A DNA stretch of 64,000 nucleotides from Sulfurospirillum cavolei (GTDB lineage: Bacteria > Campylobacterota > Campylobacteria > Campylobacterales > Sulfurospirillaceae). Positions 60,982-64,000 of the stretch are shown in pieces (positions within the stretch are counted from its first letter, which is position 1; every line of letters begins with the position of its first letter). A program made the translations under genes and the position numbers. The stretch is from assembly GCF_000813325.1 (NCBI RefSeq), contig NZ_BBQE01000001.1. One strand, written 5' to 3'. Below the pieces are notes generated by a model. That model did not search any database, was not told the origin of the DNA, and saw only the letters and a list, made by a program, of their open reading frames with translations.

Positions 60982-62817
60982 ATGATTCAAGTAACAAATT
61001 TATCTAAACATTTTGGTGAACAAACCTTGTTCAATAATATCAGTTTCACGCTTGGTAGTGGTTACAAAGTTGGCTTTGTTGGACGTAATGGTTCAGGAAA
61101 ATCGACGCTCTTTAAAATTTTACTGGGCGAAGAAGAACATGATGAAGGCGATATTCTTATCCCTAAAAATTATACCATCGGTGCGTTAAGGCAACATATA
61201 GAATTTACGCATAAAACCGTCCGTGCGGAATGCGCGTCTGTTTTGCACGGTGATGAAGCCTTTGAACTCTATAAAATAGAAAAAATGCTTTTTGGTTTGG
61301 GATTTTCACAAGACGATTTAGACAAAGACCCTATGAGTTTTTCAGGTGGCTATCAAATTCGTATGAATTTAGTCAAATTGCTTGCTGCAAATCCAAGTTT
61401 ATTGCTTTTAGATGAACCAACCAACTATTTAGATATTGTCTCTATGCGTTGGCTCAAGACATTTTTACGTGAATTTAAGGGTGAAATTATTCTCATCACA
61501 CATGATAGAGAATTTATGGATGCTGTTACTACTCATACGATGGGATTAAGGCGCAAAAGCCTCAAACTGCTTGAAGGCAATAGTACAAAATATTATGCCA
61601 AATTAGAAGAGGATGATGAACGCTACCTTAAAACCAAAGCCAATTTAGATAAAAAACGTGCCGAGCTTGAAGATTTTATTACGCGTCAAAAGGCCAAAGC
61701 CTCAAAAGCTGTAATGGCACAAAGCAAAGCAAAACAACTGGAAAAAATGGGGGAGATGGATGATTTGGAAGAAGAGAGCTCGCTTGAATTCTCTTTTAAC
61801 TACAAAAAGACACCTGCAAAAACCATTATGGAAACGCACCGTTTATCCTTTGGTTATAATGCGGCTACTCCGCTTTTTCAAAACCTCTCCTTTAGGCTTG
61901 AAAAAGGAAAATGTTTAGCGATTATCGGTAAAAACGGCAAGGGGAAATCCACGCTCCTCAACCTTTTAGCGGGGGAATTAAACCCACAAGAAGGCTCGCT
62001 GTATTTTCATCCGGAAACGACGCATGCGCATTTCGGGCAAACCAATATCCAAAGGCTTAATCTTAAAAATACGATCATCGACGAAATCTACGAAACAGAC
62101 CCGCTTCTTGGAATTACGCGCGTACGTTCGATTTGCGGAGCGATGATGTTTAGCGGTAAACTTGCCGAAAAAGAGATAGCGATTCTCTCCGGAGGCGAAC
62201 GAAGCCGCGTTATGCTCGGTAAAATTATCGCAACACCGGCGAACCTTCTTTTCTTGGACGAGCCCACGAACCATCTTGACATGTACTCCATCGACGCTCT
62301 TTGCGAAGCGATTAAAAGCTTTGAAGGATCAACCGTTTTGGTCACGCACTCCGAGGCGATGCTTCGGGCATTAGCCGATAACTTGATTATTTTTCATCAC
62401 GATAAAGCGGAGTTTTTTGACGGAAACTACGATACGTTTTTAGAAAAAATCGGATGGGAAGAAGAGCTTGACGACACGCCTAAAAAAGCCGTATCGAGTG
62501 ATTATAACGAGATCAAAAAACGACGCACCAAGCTGATTCAAGAGCGAAGTAACGCCCTATCGCCTCTGAAAAAAGAGATCGAGCGTTTAGAACATAAAAT
62601 TATCGCGCTTGAGGAGCGCATCAAAAACACTAACGAAGCCCTTGTCGTCTGTTCGTCAAGCACTAACGATTTGTCGGAATTGCAACGTCTTAGCAAAGCG
62701 ATTAAAATCGACGAAGAAGAGCTTGAAAAATTTTTCGAAACGTTTGAATCGTTACATGTACGTCACGATTCGCTCTTTGAAGCCTATGAAATTCAATTGA
62801 AAAACATTGAAAATTAG
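60982..62817 (+). CDS. ABC-F family ATPase
   Basis: Soluble ATPase of 611 residues with two nucleotide-binding domains and no membrane part, as in the ABC-F group that acts on ribosomes. Domain 1 has Walker A GRNGSGKST, signature SFSGGYQ and Walker B LLLLDEPTN. Domain 2 has GKNGKGKST, LSGGERSRV and LLFLDEPTN. A linker and a C-terminal coiled coil follow. Subtype (Uup/YheS-like) is not certain. Composition breaks near 61860, in the start of domain 2, from CpG-poor to CpG-rich without frame disruption. Confidence 0.92.
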   Translation: MIQVTNLSKHFGEQTLFNNISFTLGSGYKVGFVGRNGSGKSTLFKILLGEEEHDEGDILIPKNYTIGALRQHIEFTHKTVRAECASVLHGDEAFELYKIEKMLFGLGFSQDDLDKDPMSFSGGYQIRMNLVKLLAANPSLLLLDEPTNYLDIVSMRWLKTFLREFKGEIILITHDREFMDAVTTHTMGLRRKSLKLLEGNSTKYYAKLEEDDERYLKTKANLDKKRAELEDFITRQKAKASKAVMAQSKAKQLEKMGEMDDLEEESSLEFSFNYKKTPAKTIMETHRLSFGYNAATPLFQNLSFRLEKGKCLAIIGKNGKGKSTLLNLLAGELNPQEGSLYFHPETTHAHFGQTNIQRLNLKNTIIDEIYETDPLLGITRVRSICGAMMFSGKLAEKEIAILSGGERSRVMLGKIIATPANLLFLDEPTNHLDMYSIDALCEAIKSFEGSTVLVTHSEAMLRALADNLIIFHHDKAEFFDGNYDTFLEKIGWEEELDDTPKKAVSSDYNEIKKRRTKLIQERSNALSPLKKEIERLEHKIIALEERIKNTNEALVVCSSSTNDLSELQRLSKAIKIDEEELEKFFETFESLHVRHDSLFEAYEIQLKNIEN

Positions 62818-62850
62818 TGTAAAATTGCCAAAAAAGCAAAGGTACACACG

Positions 62851-63153
62851 ATGCAAAATTTAAAAGAACTCCTTTTGGAAAACGGTTGCTCGCCGGAGTT
62901 TATCATTGATGCTATGCGCTATGAGCATCTTTTTAAAGGAGACGTCGACGCCTTTCTCGAGACCGTCGAAGATATTTTGATGAACGAAGAAGATTACGAT
63001 GAAGAAGCCCTAGACGATGAGGACGATTTTGATGAAGAGGAAGACGACCCTATTTATCAAAGCGAGTACAATTACGAGGGCAATGAAGACGATATCTATT
63101 TTGAAGACGAAGACGGCGAAGAGGCCTTTGAAGACGACGAAGAAGAGGAATAA
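62851..63153 (+). CDS. Small highly acidic protein of unknown function
   Basis: A 100-residue protein. The first half looks like a small helical domain (LKELLLENGCSPEFIIDAMR, then DVDAFLETVEDILM). The second half is almost only Glu, Asp and Tyr. No family is recognised. An AAAGG ribosome-binding site precedes the ATG, 33 bases after the ABC-F gene. The acidic tail could mimic nucleic acid or bind metal, but nothing specific is shown. Confidence 0.8.
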   Translation: MQNLKELLLENGCSPEFIIDAMRYEHLFKGDVDAFLETVEDILMNEEDYDEEALDDEDDFDEEEDDPIYQSEYNYEGNEDDIYFEDEDGEEAFEDDEEEE

Positions 63154-63163
63154 TCCTCTTTTT
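63143..63163. terminator. Terminator between the acidic protein and PhnP-like genes
   Basis: AAGAGGA pairs with TCCTCTT around the stop codon, followed by T residues. Confidence 0.65.
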
Positions 63164-63903
63164 CACACCTCGATATGAAATCCTTGCTCGATGTAAGGAT
63201 ACTCTACTTTGATTTTTTTCTCACGTATCGACAATAATGTATGACAACTTGCATGAATAAAATAGCCCTTTTGCGGCTCGATTCGGCGGATCAATGCCGC
63301 GGCGGTTTGAGGCGTACAATGTTTTTTAGACAACATCCCGTCACTATAGCACGCATCGATAAAAAGATGGTCGATCTTTTGAGCGTGTAAAAACGCAAGC
63401 ATCGTTTCTTCGATGTCGCCGCAATCGGTCAAATACGCCGCCGTTTTCGTTGCGGTACGAATCACATATCCCAAAGTCGGCTTCGAGTGTACAAGTGCAA
63501 CCGCCGTCATCGTGATACCTTGAATTTCAACGCTTTGTAAAGGGTTTAACACACGGTACTCCAAAGAATCTTTGCGCACCAATAAATCCCCGAAACCATC
63601 GGCATCGTCGGGTATATAGCACGGAATGGTCGTAACGGATTTACGAAGACGCATCAGCCCCAAACAATGATCGGCATGAAAGTGCGTTAAAAAGACGGCA
63701 CGAATCGTAACGGTATTGAATCGATCCATGAGTGCATCGTATCCGGCGTCAAATAAAATCACGCTTCCGTCGTCTAAGGTGAGATAAGCCGACGTGGAAC
63801 GATTGCTGATTCCTTTTTCCCGCGCCTCTTGACAAACCTTACATGTACATTGATGAAGCGGAATACCGCCCGTGTCCGAAGTTCCTAGAAATTCAAATTT
63901 CAC
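63163..63903 (-). CDS. Metallo-beta-lactamase-fold hydrolase, PhnP-like
   Basis: A 246-residue MBL-fold protein. FLTHFHADHCLGL is the HxHxDH metal motif. LGTSDTGGIPLHQCTCKVC at the start, with paired cysteines, resembles PhnP cyclic phosphodiesterases. VIRTATKTAAYLTDCGD and HLFIDACYSDG supply further ligand regions. No other phn genes are near, so substrate is open. The start is GTG with AGGG upstream. Confidence 0.88.
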   Translation of the reverse strand: MKFEFLGTSDTGGIPLHQCTCKVCQEAREKGISNRSTSAYLTLDDGSVILFDAGYDALMDRFNTVTIRAVFLTHFHADHCLGLMRLRKSVTTIPCYIPDDADGFGDLLVRKDSLEYRVLNPLQSVEIQGITMTAVALVHSKPTLGYVIRTATKTAAYLTDCGDIEETMLAFLHAQKIDHLFIDACYSDGMLSKKHCTPQTAAALIRRIEPQKGYFIHASCHTLLSIREKKIKVEYPYIEQGFHIEV

Positions 63904-63950
63904 GCATTCCCTTTAAAAAAGATGTGAAATTATACACGAAAAAGAGGATG

Positions 63951-63979
63951 CGAGCTTCATACTTTGCGTATGAAGCTCG
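63951..63979 (-). terminator. Terminator of a gene beyond the right edge
   Basis: CGAGCTTCATAC and GTATGAAGCTCG form a 12-base stem with a five-base loop. On the minus strand it is followed by a CTCTTTTTC tract, so it likely ends a leftward gene lying outside the window. Confidence 0.6.
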
Positions 63980-64000
63980 AAGAATTATCGAAACTGCCCT

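Overview
The window looks like a chromosomal segment of a motile, anaerobic or microaerobic campylobacterotum (Epsilonproteobacteria), most likely Sulfurospirillum or a close relative. The reasons are a scattered flagellar regulon with Campylobacter-type sigma-54 and sigma-28 promoters, a stand-alone atpB, a group 2-like cytoplasmic NiFe hydrogenase small subunit, indolepyruvate oxidoreductase genes, and gene families typical of this phylum. The genus is an inference from gene content and sequence style. I found no rRNA, tRNA or CRISPR array.

Layout. 1-1742: a TetR regulator leads hydrogenase small and (cut off) large subunit genes. 1839-9661: a TerB-like protein, pgi, a YgiQ radical SAM protein, a thiamine-binding-fold protein, an unknown protein behind a sigma-28 promoter, and a PhnD-like binding protein paired with a HAMP-GGDEF-EAL-CZB protein. 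9707-9885: two structured direct repeats. 9889-16458: fliP, then glmU, coaBC, an unknown gene, a prepilin peptidase, an LptF/G permease and truA. 16474-31081: a long leftward run with a pseudo-dihydroorotase, a GH3 protein lacking its catalytic residues, gpsA, gatB, thiE-like, atpB, a tautomerase, a SulP permease, an orphan OppC-like permease, then flgK, flgN, flgM, flgJ, flgI and rsmD. 31208-33909: flaG-fliD-fliS-fliT.

33927-41358 is a catabolic block: a sodium:solute symporter with a 56-residue partner, divergent from iorAB and two phenylacetate-CoA ligase paralogues flanking an ACT-domain gene. 41397-43768 is a very AT-rich, CpG-poor three-gene island: a membrane-anchored nucleotidyltransferase-like protein, an unknown 123-residue protein and a RhuM protein. 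It is the best candidate for an undescribed system. 43904-51238 holds DNA-repair-linked genes (ybgA-like, photolyase, radical SAM repair pair) with a chemoreceptor and a nitroreductase. 51339-59176 holds an alcohol dehydrogenase and a TetR-controlled RND efflux operon. 59364-64000 holds motAB, an ABC-F ATPase, an acidic protein and a PhnP-like hydrolase.

Three patterns cut across the genes. The palindrome TTACATGTAA recurs dozens of times in genes and spacers. Base composition changes in blocks, with breaks inside motB and the ABC-F gene, which suggests recombination with a CpG-poorer relative. Flagellar genes spread over the window share recognisable sigma-28 and sigma-54 promoters, and these promoters add an uncharacterised gene (5746-6273) to that regulon.
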